Source: Bacillota bacterium (GTDB lineage: Bacteria > Bacillota > UBA4882 > UBA8346). Taken from it: 64,000 nt of DNA. Where the stretch lies: contig JAEWZY010000066.1 in the NCBI GenBank assembly GCA_023394955.1, positions 1-64,000 on the forward strand, in the 5' to 3' direction. A program made the translations under genes and the position numbers. Below, piece by piece: positions 16,884-25,930 of this stretch (positions are counted from its first letter, which is position 1; each line of letters starts with the position of its first letter). The notes below the pieces were generated by a model, which did not search any database, was not told where the DNA came from, and saw nothing but the letters and a program-made list of their open reading frames with translations.

Positions 16884-17411
16884 ATGAAAAGGAATATACG
16901 GTTAATTAGTATGTTTGTGGTTTTGGCATTAATTCTGGTTTCAGTCGTCATCGCAGCCGGCCCCGGTTCCAAAAAGGCGGCCCCCCAGATCGGCCGGATG
17001 GCCCCGGATTTCAGTTTGAAAAGCACCGAAGGCAGTACTCTTGATTTACAATCGGTAATCGGCAAAAACAAAGTGACTATTTTGAATTTCTGGGCGACCT
17101 GGTGTCCCCCTTGTCGGGCTGAAATTCCTGAATTTATAGAATTCGCTAAGAAGCATCAATCGGAGAAAGTGGCCTTGGTAGCAGTTAACCTTCAGGAAGA
17201 TTCCAAAAAGGTAAAAGAATTTGCTAATAATGCCGGTATGAATTTCCCGATATTACTCGATTTAGACGGAAAGGTGGCCCAAACCTACCAAATATATGCC
17301 ATCCCGACCACGTTCTTTATTGATGGTTCGGGAACCATCCGGGAAAAGGTCGAAGGTTCTCTTAGTCTTTCCCGCTTGGAATCAATCTATCTCAAGTTAT
17401 CGAAAAATTGA
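16884..17411 (+). CDS. TlpA/ResA-like membrane-anchored thioredoxin
   Basis: The protein has 175 aa from ATG 16884 (GGAGG six nt upstream; ATG 16881 is next to it). An uncleaved signal or anchor helix (about residues 7-25) is followed by an AhpC/TSA-thioredoxin fold: MAPDFSLKS, then active site WATWCPPC and the cis-Pro region AIPTTFFIDG. It reduces disulfides outside the cytoplasmic membrane, receiving electrons from the CcdA protein encoded next. Such pairs serve cytochrome c maturation, spore formation or oxidative defence; no cytochrome genes are nearby. Confidence 0.92.
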   Translation: MKRNIRLISMFVVLALILVSVVIAAGPGSKKAAPQIGRMAPDFSLKSTEGSTLDLQSVIGKNKVTILNFWATWCPPCRAEIPEFIEFAKKHQSEKVALVAVNLQEDSKKVKEFANNAGMNFPILLDLDGKVAQTYQIYAIPTTFFIDGSGTIREKVEGSLSLSRLESIYLKLSKN

Positions 17412-17435
17412 ATTCAAGTTGACAAGGAGTAACGG

Positions 17436-18167
17436 ATGGAACCAATTATGATTTGGATAGCGTTTATTGGCGGCGCTCTTTCGTTTCTATCGCCTTGCAT
17501 TCTTCCGGTGGCCCCTGGTTATTTGGCGATTATTTCCGGGATCTCTTTAGCTCACTTGCAAGCAGGGGAGTTTTCTAAGGAAAGGGTCGTTAAAGGGACT
17601 ATAGCCTTCATACTCGGTTTTACTATTGTATTCGTCACTTTAGGGCTTGGGAGCTCTTTTTTAGGCCAATTATTACGGTCGAATCGAAATTGGTTAGCCC
17701 GGCTAAGCGGGTTGATAGTGATTATCCTGGGTTTGCACCAAGCCGGTTGGCTAAAAATTCCTCTTTTATACCGGGAACAGCGTTTGGTTAATAGCCCTAC
17801 CTCCGGCGGGTCATTAGGCCCCTTCCTGGCAGGCATGGCTTTTGCCTTAGGATGGACACCCTGCGTCGGGCCGATTTTGGGATCGATTTTGGCGTTTGCC
17901 GGGAACCAGGGAAAACCAGGTCAGGCCGTATTATTACTGGGAGTATATTCTCTGGGGTTGGGAACGCCGTTTTTCTTATTGGCGCTTGGTTTTCGAAAAA
18001 TAAGCGTAAGCTTAAACCGGATAAAACCCTATCTTAAATATCTTCAATGGGCTTCCGGGTTGTTATTAATCCTGATGGGAATTTTGTTGCTCACTGGAGG
18101 GCTGTCGGCTCTGAGCGGTTGGCTAATTCGGATTACCGGAGGTTGGAGCCTGGAAAACCTCCTATAG
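17436..18167 (+). CDS. ccdA: CcdA-type thiol-disulfide transmembrane protein
   Basis: A 243-aa protein with about six membrane helices. The two conserved redox cysteines lie in SFLSPCILPVAPGYLA (helix 1) and GWTPCVGPILGSILA (helix 4), as in CcdA/DsbD. It carries electrons from cytoplasmic thioredoxin to exported thioredoxin-like partners, here the TlpA-like protein 24 bp upstream. AAGGAGT precedes ATG 17436. Confidence 0.93.
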   Translation: MEPIMIWIAFIGGALSFLSPCILPVAPGYLAIISGISLAHLQAGEFSKERVVKGTIAFILGFTIVFVTLGLGSSFLGQLLRSNRNWLARLSGLIVIILGLHQAGWLKIPLLYREQRLVNSPTSGGSLGPFLAGMAFALGWTPCVGPILGSILAFAGNQGKPGQAVLLLGVYSLGLGTPFFLLALGFRKISVSLNRIKPYLKYLQWASGLLLILMGILLLTGGLSALSGWLIRITGGWSLENLL

Positions 18168-18298
18168 CCTTTGAAATAGCCGGTTTTTATTTTGGAGGAA
18201 AAATTGAGTCCCTTGCTTGTCAGTGTAATTATTTATTATTATAGAACCTTTCCTGGTAGCAGTTTTGTTCCATGTTTTAATAGGGTTTGAAGGAAAGG

Positions 18299-20518
18299 AT
18301 GTTGTTGTTGTTCTTCGAAAGGCTAAGCCGTTATCGATTTTTAATATGTTTACTAATAATGGTGTTCATTGGCTTTTGCGCCACAAGCCAAACTCAAGCT
18401 CTTGCCGTAGAGCCCTCCCGGCCTAAAATCGGTTTGGCTCTTGGAGGGGGAGGAGCGTTGGGATTGGCCCATATCGGAGTCCTCAAATGGTTGGAGGATA
18501 ATCGAATTCCCGTCGATTTTATCGCCGGTACTAGCATGGGTGGTTTGGTCGGCGGATGTTACGCTATGGGGATGACTCCGGATTCAATTGAATCTTTGAT
18601 GAACCGAGTCTCTTGGGAGCGGGTCTTTAATCCGGTCCCGCCGTACGATGCCTTGAATTTCAGACGTAAAGAGGATCGGATGGAATACTCCATTGACACG
18701 GAGTTGGGCTTGAAGGACGGTGTAATTAATCTTCCTGACGGCCTTCCCGTTCATGAAATCGGATTGTTGTTAAGCAGGTTGACGTTTCCATATTCGATGA
18801 TTAATAGTTTTGATGAATTGCCAATTCCATTTCGTTGCGTAGCGGTGGATATCAGGCATTCCGAGGTGGTCGTCATTGGCGATGGTTCTCTAACGGAAGC
18901 GATGAGAGCGACCATGGCAATCCCGGGGGTATTCACTCCGGTTGAATGGCGGGAACGATTATTGGTAGACGGGGGGATTTTGAACAATTTACCAGCTGAT
19001 GTGGTAAAAGATATGGGAGCGGACTTCACCATTGCAGTGGATTTATTCAATGATGACCAAGAACGGGAGATTAAAGGGTTGGGTCAAATTTTGCTCAATA
19101 CCATCGATACAATTACGATCGATAATACCCGGCGTTCGGCCAAGTTGGCCGACTTGGTGATCAATCCGAATTCCCAAGGACTAACTATGATTAGCTGGAA
19201 GGCAGCGGGAGAGTTTATCAAAAGAGGTTACCAAGCTGCCGCCGGACAAAGTGTTCGGCTTGAGCCCTATGCGTTAGATGAAGCTTCATGGGAAGCCTAT
19301 CAACGGCAGAGGAGATCTAGATTATTAACTACGGCGCCAATAATGCGGGCCATTGAGATTACCGGGACTTCCAGCACAAACCGGGAGATCATCCGGGGTA
19401 AGTTGAGCAAACATTTAGCCCGCCCGATTGACCTTGAAGCGCTGGAGATGGATTTGAACGATCTCCTCGGGTCAGGGCTATATGAAGGTTTGCGTTATGG
19501 TTATGTGATCAGTGATACCCATGGCCCAACTCTGTTGATTACTGCGGGGGAAAAAAAGTACGGCCCTCCGTTCCTTAATTTCGGATTCTCGTTGAAGGTT
19601 GACGGAATGAAGGCGGACCATATGGATATTAAAGCCTTTTCCCGGATTAGCTCTTTCAATCTGGTTGGACCTGGTTCGGAACTCCGGACCGATATTGGTA
19701 TTGGTACTGAGTTTCAATTTTCCTCGGAACTTTATAAACCATTTTTAGAGACCCACTGGTTTATCGCGCCGTCTTTGCGGATAAATCAAACCAATAGCAG
19801 CCTTTTTGACGGTGATACCAGGATAACTGAGTATGAGGTAATTGAAGGCGGAGTAGAGTTGGATGTGGGTTATAACTTCAATAAGAATAGTGAAGCCCGT
19901 TTGGGGTATTCTTTCACTAATCAAAATCCCCGTATTAAAATTGGACAAACTTTTCCCGAGGATTTTAAAGGGGACATCGAAGCAATTCGTTTTAAATGGA
20001 CATACTCCGGGGCCGATGGGGGAATGTTGGATAGTAAAGGTCTCTTTAGTCGGATAATTCTCACTCATTACTACAATGGTCCGGAAATGGATTCTTTGAA
20101 CCAAGGAGAAGCCCAAATCAGCTGGAGTAGCCCGATAGGGGAAGAGGACATGGTAATTGCTCTTTTGGAGGCGGGAACATCATTTAATCACACCTCTCCG
20201 GTATTACAACAATTTTGTTTAGGTGGGCCATTACGTTTAGGAACCTATTATACCGATCAATTGCGTGGCAGTAATTATTTATTGGCCAACGTCGGTTATC
20301 TCAAATTTTGGCGTAAGTTTCCAATGGTCGGCAAGGTTTATTTAGGAACTTGGCTGGAACATGGGGGAGTGTTCGAGGATTGGTCCAATCCGAAGCTGGA
20401 GACCGATCTGACCATGGGTTTACTTGGCCGGACAGTTTTTGGGCCGGTTTTCATCGGAGGCAGTTATGGCAATGGTGAAAATCCCTTCTTTAATATCGTC
20501 ATTGGTAAGCTCTTTTAA
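18299..20518 (+). CDS. Patatin-like esterase fused to POTRA and outer-membrane barrel
   Basis: The protein has about 739 aa. A signal peptide (about 8-35) precedes a patatin domain (about 45-330): oxyanion loop GGGGALGLAHIGV, nucleophile elbow GTSMGG, and the catalytic Asp in VDGGILNNLP. Next come a short POTRA-like region (IRGKLSKHLARPIDLEALEMDL) and about 330 residues of alternating-pattern strands resembling the Bac_surface_Ag/BamA barrel (C-terminal FFNIVIGKLF, ending in Phe). PlpD-type proteins of Gram-negatives have this plan, with the lipase exported through or shown by the barrel. Presence here implies an outer membrane. An in-frame TTG at 18287 is an alternative start. Confidence 0.85.
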   Translation: MLLLFFERLSRYRFLICLLIMVFIGFCATSQTQALAVEPSRPKIGLALGGGGALGLAHIGVLKWLEDNRIPVDFIAGTSMGGLVGGCYAMGMTPDSIESLMNRVSWERVFNPVPPYDALNFRRKEDRMEYSIDTELGLKDGVINLPDGLPVHEIGLLLSRLTFPYSMINSFDELPIPFRCVAVDIRHSEVVVIGDGSLTEAMRATMAIPGVFTPVEWRERLLVDGGILNNLPADVVKDMGADFTIAVDLFNDDQEREIKGLGQILLNTIDTITIDNTRRSAKLADLVINPNSQGLTMISWKAAGEFIKRGYQAAAGQSVRLEPYALDEASWEAYQRQRRSRLLTTAPIMRAIEITGTSSTNREIIRGKLSKHLARPIDLEALEMDLNDLLGSGLYEGLRYGYVISDTHGPTLLITAGEKKYGPPFLNFGFSLKVDGMKADHMDIKAFSRISSFNLVGPGSELRTDIGIGTEFQFSSELYKPFLETHWFIAPSLRINQTNSSLFDGDTRITEYEVIEGGVELDVGYNFNKNSEARLGYSFTNQNPRIKIGQTFPEDFKGDIEAIRFKWTYSGADGGMLDSKGLFSRIILTHYYNGPEMDSLNQGEAQISWSSPIGEEDMVIALLEAGTSFNHTSPVLQQFCLGGPLRLGTYYTDQLRGSNYLLANVGYLKFWRKFPMVGKVYLGTWLEHGGVFEDWSNPKLETDLTMGLLGRTVFGPVFIGGSYGNGENPFFNIVIGKLF

Positions 20519-20620
20519 GCTGAAAAGAATATAAGGCTCTTAAAGGATTGCAATTTAGAACGGATTAAGCTTATAATATAAGATAAAATAATCCCAATTT
20601 TCGCTGTGGGAGGTAAAACC

Positions 20621-22315
20621 ATGGATATGATAGGTTCCATTAAAGAATCGGTGGAGACAACCGGCCTGAACCAGGAACCGGTTAATTTTATTCAGGAAAT
20701 CATCAACGGGGACCGGCAAACCGGTAAACATGAGGGTCGGGTTCATACCCGTTTTCCTCCGGAACCAAACGGTTATTTACATATCGGACATGCCAAAGCG
20801 ATCTGCCTCGATTTTGGGATAGCGGCTAAAAACGGAGGTTTATGTAATCTTCGGTTTGACGACACCAATCCCTCCAAAGAAGACACCGAGTATGTAGAGT
20901 CGATTCAAACAGACATCCGGTGGCTTGGGTTTGATTGGGGCGATCGTTTATATTATGCTTCGGACTATTATGAAAAATTTTATCAATATGCCGAAGAGTT
21001 GATTAACAATGGTAAAGCTTATGTTTGCGACCTTAACCCGGAAGAGGTCAGGGCGTACCGGGGGACTTTGACCGAACCGGGTAAAGAAAGCCCTTTTCGA
21101 AACCGTTCGGTGGCTGAGAACTTGGATTTATTCCGGCGGATGCGGGCCGGTGAATTTCCGGATGGGTCCCGTACCTTAAGGGCCAAAATCGATATGGCTT
21201 CTCCCAACATTAATTTACGAGACCCGGTAATTTACAGGATCTTAAGGGCCAGGCATCATCGTACGGGAGACAAATGGCGCATCTATCCGATGTATGATTA
21301 CGCCCATCCAATCTCCGATGCTTTGGAGGGGATTACCCATTCTATCTGCACATTGGAATTCGAGGACCATCGGCCTCTTTACAATTGGTTCCTCGACAAT
21401 ATTACAATTCAAAACCATCCTCAGCAAATCGAATTTGCCAGGTTAAACCTTACCCATACCATGATGAGTAAGAGAAAACTGTTGGAACTGGTTAAAAACG
21501 GAATAGTCAGCGGTTGGGACGACCCCCGGATGCCGACTGTTTCCGGGATTAGAAGGCGAGGGTATACTCCTGAATCAGTCCGAACCTTCTGCGAGCGGAT
21601 TGGGGTAGCTAAAAGCAATAGTTTGGTGGATATCGCTTTATTGGAACACTATATCCGGGAGGATCTGAATCAGAAGGCGGCCCGGGTAATGACGGTCCTG
21701 CGGCCCTTGAAAGTGATCATTGATAATTATCCTGAAGGCCAGGTCGAGGAGTTCGATGCGGAAATTAATCCGGAAAACTCAGGCTTAGGAACCCGTAAAG
21801 TGCCGTTTTCCAAGGTAATCTATATTGAACGGGACGATTTTGCGGAAAATCCTCCGAAAGGCTTTTTCCGGCTGGCGCCTGGGCGCGAGGTCCGTTTGAA
21901 ACATGCTTACTATATTAAATGCGAGTCTGTAGTCAAGGATGAACGGACCGGAGAAGTGATTGAGCTTCATTGTACTTATGATCCGGCATCCCGCGGCGGT
22001 TGGACCAATGATGGACGCAAGGTTAAAGGGACCTCTCATTGGGTCTCCGCCGCGCATGCCCTTGACGTTGAAGTCCGGCTTTATGATTATCTTTTTCTTG
22101 AAGATGAACCTAATCCCGATTCACCAATTAATCCGGAGTCTTTGGTTGTATTAACCGGCTGCAAGGCTGAGCCTAGTTTGGCGACGGCGCTTCCCGGCGA
22201 ACGTTTTCAGTTTTTAAGACAAGGGTACTTTTGTGCGGATCAGGACAGCGCTCCGGAAAAATTGGTTTTCAACCGGACGGTTGGGCTGAAGGATTCTTGG
22301 GCTGGGAAGAAGTGA
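20621..22315 (+). CDS. glnS: Glutaminyl-tRNA synthetase
   Basis: The protein has 564 aa from ATG 20621, placed by GGGAGGT six nt upstream. Class I signatures are HIGH in PPEPNGYLHIGHAKAICLDF and the KMSKS loop as MSKRKL. The C-terminal anticodon-binding beta-barrels follow from about residue 340. It charges tRNA-Gln directly. Many Bacillota lack GlnRS and amidate Glu-tRNA-Gln with GatCAB; whether both routes occur here cannot be seen. Confidence 0.97.
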   Translation: MDMIGSIKESVETTGLNQEPVNFIQEIINGDRQTGKHEGRVHTRFPPEPNGYLHIGHAKAICLDFGIAAKNGGLCNLRFDDTNPSKEDTEYVESIQTDIRWLGFDWGDRLYYASDYYEKFYQYAEELINNGKAYVCDLNPEEVRAYRGTLTEPGKESPFRNRSVAENLDLFRRMRAGEFPDGSRTLRAKIDMASPNINLRDPVIYRILRARHHRTGDKWRIYPMYDYAHPISDALEGITHSICTLEFEDHRPLYNWFLDNITIQNHPQQIEFARLNLTHTMMSKRKLLELVKNGIVSGWDDPRMPTVSGIRRRGYTPESVRTFCERIGVAKSNSLVDIALLEHYIREDLNQKAARVMTVLRPLKVIIDNYPEGQVEEFDAEINPENSGLGTRKVPFSKVIYIERDDFAENPPKGFFRLAPGREVRLKHAYYIKCESVVKDERTGEVIELHCTYDPASRGGWTNDGRKVKGTSHWVSAAHALDVEVRLYDYLFLEDEPNPDSPINPESLVVLTGCKAEPSLATALPGERFQFLRQGYFCADQDSAPEKLVFNRTVGLKDSWAGKK

Positions 22316-22483
22316 AATTAGCAGATAGAATACTGAAGGCAGGAGACAGGCGGAAGTAAAGTTTTGGACATAAAAACCATTTAAGAATTATCTCCTTTTG
22401 GTCGATTTAATGGATAGGGCATTATGGTCGTTATTTAAAAGGTATCTTACGGGGTAGTTTGGAGATTTAAGGAGGAAACTCTA

Positions 22484-22969
22484 ATGGATGCAGCTGATTA
22501 TCGACTACAGGATGAACAGGTTGAAATGGAAGAATATGTTCAACAAATTACCTTCTTGGTGGATACGGAAGAATACGGAGTTGACGCCCTCCGGGTTCAA
22601 GAAATAATTCGCTATCTTAAGCCCGTCAAGGTTCCCAATGCTCCGGCTTCAATTCAAGGTGTGATCAACTTTCGCGGGGAAGTCATTCCCGTAGTGGACA
22701 TAAGGAAAACCTTTGGGCTTAATCCGTTAGAGATTGATCAATATACGGTGATAGTAATTCTGGAAACAGAAGGTAAAATTTTTGGGATAGTAGTGGACCG
22801 CATCTTGGATATGGTCGATATTCCATTATCAAAAATAGATGACAGTTCTGTGGGGAGTTCCCAATTAAATCGCAAATATTTAAAAGCAATGGTTAAGTTC
22901 GATAGCAGACTAATTTTGATTCTGAATCTTGATAAAATAATAACCTTCGATATGGGGACCTTGGAATAG
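22484..22969 (+). CDS. cheW: CheW chemotaxis coupling protein
   Basis: The protein has 161 aa with a CheW domain from about residue 17: QITFLVDTEEYGVDALRVQEII, then VINFRGEVIPVVDIRKTFGL and LILNLDKIITF. CheW links receptors to the kinase CheA. It stands alone with its own terminator, away from any visible chemotaxis cluster. TAAGGAGG precedes ATG 22484. Confidence 0.94.
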   Translation: MDAADYRLQDEQVEMEEYVQQITFLVDTEEYGVDALRVQEIIRYLKPVKVPNAPASIQGVINFRGEVIPVVDIRKTFGLNPLEIDQYTVIVILETEGKIFGIVVDRILDMVDIPLSKIDDSSVGSSQLNRKYLKAMVKFDSRLILILNLDKIITFDMGTLE

Positions 22970-23012
22970 TTCAAAAAAATTAATACAAAACAATGAATAT
23001 TACTAATAGAAG

Positions 23013-23035
23013 GAGTAGCTTAGCTGCTCTTTTTG
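23013..23035 (+). terminator. Intrinsic terminator after cheW
   Basis: GAGTAGC pairs with GCTGCTC (one G-U) around TTA, followed by TTTTTG. Confidence 0.75.
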
Positions 23036-23140
23036 TTTGATTATGATAAACAATTTCAAAGTTCCCCAAAAATATTGCGGCAGGGATGGGGTAATGATAA
23101 AATTTGTTCAGATAATACTCAATATTTGGAGGAAGGAACA

Positions 23141-24007
23141 GTGTTTTTAAGCGATCAGTGGAAAGATTACGAACTAATCGATACCGGCGATGGTGAGCGG
23201 CTGGAACGTTGGGGCCGATATATTTTAAGAAGGCCGGACCCGCAAGTCATTTGGCCGGCTACTTTGGGAAAAAAGGCCTGGAATGACGTACATGGACATT
23301 ATAAACGCAGTTCAAACGGGGGAGGCAAATGGGACTTCTCAAAGGAGCTGCCTGAGAGGTGGGTCATCAATTATAGCGGGCTTAAATTTTACATTCGGCC
23401 CACCGGTTTTAAGCATACCGGACTTTTTCCGGAACAAGCCGTCAACTGGGATTGGCTTTCAAAACTAATTAAAACTGGGACCGGACCGGTCCGGGTATTG
23501 AATTTATTCGCTTATACCGGAGGCGCTACGATAGCGGCCGCTTCCGCCGGAGGAGAAGTATGTCATGTGGACGCCGCTAAAGGGATGGTGACTTGGGCTA
23601 AAGAAAATGCTGTCCTTTCCGGTATGGCGGAACGGCCAATTAGATGGCTGATCGATGACGCTCTCAAGTTTGTCAATCGTGAAAAGCGGCGCGGTCGGTT
23701 ATATCGGGGAATCATTATGGATCCGCCATCTTTCGGCAGAGGACCCAATGGTGAGGTCTGGAAGATTGAAGATGAGTTATATGATTTAACAAAGGTTTGC
23801 GCCGAAGTACTGGCAGAGGATGCTTTGTTTTTCCTAATTAATTCATATACCACAGGTTTAGCTCCGGGAGTGCTCAGTAATATCCTGGCATTGACCGTAG
23901 GCCGCAAACATGGTGGGGCGATAACCTCAGCCGAAATCGGTCTGCCGGTGTCGGCTTCGAAATTGGCGCTTCCTTGTGGCGCTTCGGGACGTTGGGAGGC
24001 TATCTGA
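23141..24007 (+). CDS. Class I SAM-dependent methyltransferase, RlmK/RlmI-like
   Basis: The protein has 288 aa from GTG 23141, chosen because GGAGGAAGG lies just before it and because longer upstream frames begin within the cheW terminator. The N-terminus DTGDGERLERWGRYILRRPDPQVIWP is characteristic of this family. The SAM-binding motif is VLNLFAYTGGATIAAASAGG, then HVDAAKGMV, and the catalytic-type loop IMDPPSFGRGPNGEVWKI. Relatives methylate rRNA cytosine or guanine. Followed by a pseudouridine synthase, so the pair may both modify RNA. Confidence 0.88.
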   Translation: MFLSDQWKDYELIDTGDGERLERWGRYILRRPDPQVIWPATLGKKAWNDVHGHYKRSSNGGGKWDFSKELPERWVINYSGLKFYIRPTGFKHTGLFPEQAVNWDWLSKLIKTGTGPVRVLNLFAYTGGATIAAASAGGEVCHVDAAKGMVTWAKENAVLSGMAERPIRWLIDDALKFVNREKRRGRLYRGIIMDPPSFGRGPNGEVWKIEDELYDLTKVCAEVLAEDALFFLINSYTTGLAPGVLSNILALTVGRKHGGAITSAEIGLPVSASKLALPCGASGRWEAI

Positions 24008-24087
24008 ATTGGAATAAGCTTTTAAAGAACATATGTCGCAATAAACGCGGGTTTAAAAACTTATTTCTGAATTATAGGGAGTTAATT

Positions 24088-24798
24088 TTGAAGCTGAAAA
24101 TTATTTTTGAAGATAATCACCTCTTGGTGGTGGAGAAACCGATTAATATGCCGACCCAAGGCGATAACACCGGAGATCTTGATCTGCTTACGTTTTTGAA
24201 AAAGGATCTTAAAGCCCGGTATGAAAAGCCGGGCAACGTTTACTTGGGTTTAGTGCATCGCCTGGATCGCCCGGTGGGAGGAGTAATGGTTTTTGCTAAG
24301 ACTTCCAAAGCTGCTTCACGTTTATCAACCCAGATCCGGGAAGGGAATCTTGAAAAAAATTATCTGGCGGTCGCCCATGGACTGCTAAAAATTAAAAGCG
24401 GTCGGTTAAATAATTATCTGATCAAGGATTGCCGGCGAAACATTGTGACGGTAGCGCCTGATTCAACTTCCAATGCCAAAGAAGCTCGGCTCGATTATGA
24501 GGTAATCGGAGAAAAGGAAGGAATGAGTTTATTAGAAATCGCCCTAGGGACAGGCCGTTCACATCAGATTCGGGTACAGTTCGCCGCCATCGGCCATCCG
24601 CTTTATGGTGATCGGAAATATGGCGCCCAGGTCAACCGGGCCGGGGAACAATTGGCTTTATTCGCATTTAGGCTTCGTTTGCAACATCCGGTTTCCAAAG
24701 AATATTTGGAGTTCAAAGCGACTCCTTTCATGACTTACCCCTGGACAGTCTTTCCCAAACTATGGGATGTATATAATCCTAGAGGTTTAAGCCATTGA
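24088..24798 (+). CDS. RluA/RluD-family pseudouridine synthase
   Basis: The protein has 236 aa from TTG 24088 (GGGAG five nt upstream); an overlapping longer frame from 23974 has no ribosome site. The catalytic Asp is in VHRLDRPVGGVMVFAKTSKAA (given here as HRLDRPVGG), preceded by LLVVEKPINMPTQ; GTGRSHQIRVQFAAIGHPLYGD in order closes the domain. The S4 domain of RluD is absent, so it is closer to the short RluA-like group. It converts uridine to pseudouridine in rRNA or tRNA; the site is unknown. Confidence 0.9.
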   Translation: MKLKIIFEDNHLLVVEKPINMPTQGDNTGDLDLLTFLKKDLKARYEKPGNVYLGLVHRLDRPVGGVMVFAKTSKAASRLSTQIREGNLEKNYLAVAHGLLKIKSGRLNNYLIKDCRRNIVTVAPDSTSNAKEARLDYEVIGEKEGMSLLEIALGTGRSHQIRVQFAAIGHPLYGDRKYGAQVNRAGEQLALFAFRLRLQHPVSKEYLEFKATPFMTYPWTVFPKLWDVYNPRGLSH

Positions 24799-24848
24799 CG
24801 ATCAGGGTATACTAAGTCCAACAGTTCTTTTTAAGGAGGAAAAATAGT

Positions 24849-25184
24849 ATGCCCAGAAAAAAATTGGAAGAAGTAGCTGAGGGAATCTTTATGGAACCGG
24901 TTCCGATTACTTTAGGCGAAGAGGTTAGAATTAAGTATAAAGGGTTACTGGCTGAAGCAAATGCCGGAAGAGTGTACATCCATGCCGGATATGGGACTGA
25001 CTGGGAAAAACTAATCGATGTTCCGATGAAAAAGGGCCGGGATGGTAGTTGGTCGGTCTCCCTTAATGTGGACGAACCTTTGAACTTTAACTTTTGTTTT
25101 CGCGATGAAGCTCAAAACTGGGACAATAATTACGGCCGCAACTGGTCTTATCAGGTCCATACCGGAGATAGCGACGCCCATTAA
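24849..25184 (+). CDS. Stand-alone CBM25/CBM53-like carbohydrate-binding protein
   Basis: The protein has 111 aa from ATG 24849 after TAAGGAGG. It is a single beta-sandwich: ITLGEEVRIKYKGLL, RVYIHAGYGTDWEKLIDVPM, WSVSLNVDEPLNFNFCF, and RDEAQNWDNNYGRNWSYQV, the last typical of starch/glycogen-binding family 53. There is no signal peptide or catalytic domain, so it should be cytoplasmic, perhaps bound to glycogen or a storage polymer. The role is inference only. Confidence 0.8.
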   Translation: MPRKKLEEVAEGIFMEPVPITLGEEVRIKYKGLLAEANAGRVYIHAGYGTDWEKLIDVPMKKGRDGSWSVSLNVDEPLNFNFCFRDEAQNWDNNYGRNWSYQVHTGDSDAH

Positions 25185-25371
25185 TAAGATTTTAAATAAT
25201 CAGCGACTAATTCAAAAAGGAAAATTTTAGATTAAAGCGAACCTATAATTTAGATGGAACCATATTTTTAATAATCATGTTCATAGAATTGCTATTACCT
25301 TTTTAATGAACCATTAGATCAATGCTAGAAGCGGTGCTGCGGATCCAATTTATAGGGGGTGTTTTCAATAG

Positions 25372-25728
25372 ATGAAAATACTCATCGTCGATGATTCACC
25401 CTTGATGCGAACAATTTTAACAGATTTCTTGAAAAAAGAAGGTTTTGAAGTTTACGAAGCCGGAACGACCCCGGAAGCTAATAAACTTTCGGCTAGTTTG
25501 CGCCCGGAAATAATTATCAAAGATCTATTCATGCCCGATAGCGATGTGGTAGATTCGATTCGCCATTTTATCAGAGACAACCACCGAGTAAAGATCATCA
25601 TTTGCAGCACCGAAGGATCAAGGGAATACGTTTTAAATGCATTAAAAGCGGGCGCCTGCGACTTTATACTCAAACCCTTGGATGAAACTCAGCTAGCAAA
25701 GGTTATTAGTAAGGTAGCTTTTTTATAG
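25372..25728 (+). CDS. Single-domain CheY-like response regulator
   Basis: A 118-aa receiver domain only. It has the acidic pair in ILIVDDSPLMRT, phosphoacceptor Asp in IIIKDLFMPDSD, Ser/Thr in IICSTEGS, and Lys in FILKPLDE. The usual D-x-x-M-P loop reads DLFMP. No output domain, so it acts by protein contact as CheY does. There is no kinase gene beside it. AGGGGGTG precedes ATG 25372 by some distance. Confidence 0.92.
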   Translation: MKILIVDDSPLMRTILTDFLKKEGFEVYEAGTTPEANKLSASLRPEIIIKDLFMPDSDVVDSIRHFIRDNHRVKIIICSTEGSREYVLNALKAGACDFILKPLDETQLAKVISKVAFL

Positions 25729-25930
25729 TTGTAGCTATTCAAATCAAAATAACGACTAAATAATCTTTTACAACTTATGTTGGTTGCCTTGGCTATATTT
25801 ACATAAAGGTTTGTTAAATTCAAAAACGAAACTACTCCGTAATACCAAATCCGATTCTAGGATAGCAAATTAAACGCATCCGACCGCAACTGGGATGAGA
25901 TTTGGGATCAAAAATTACGGAGTGATTTTT

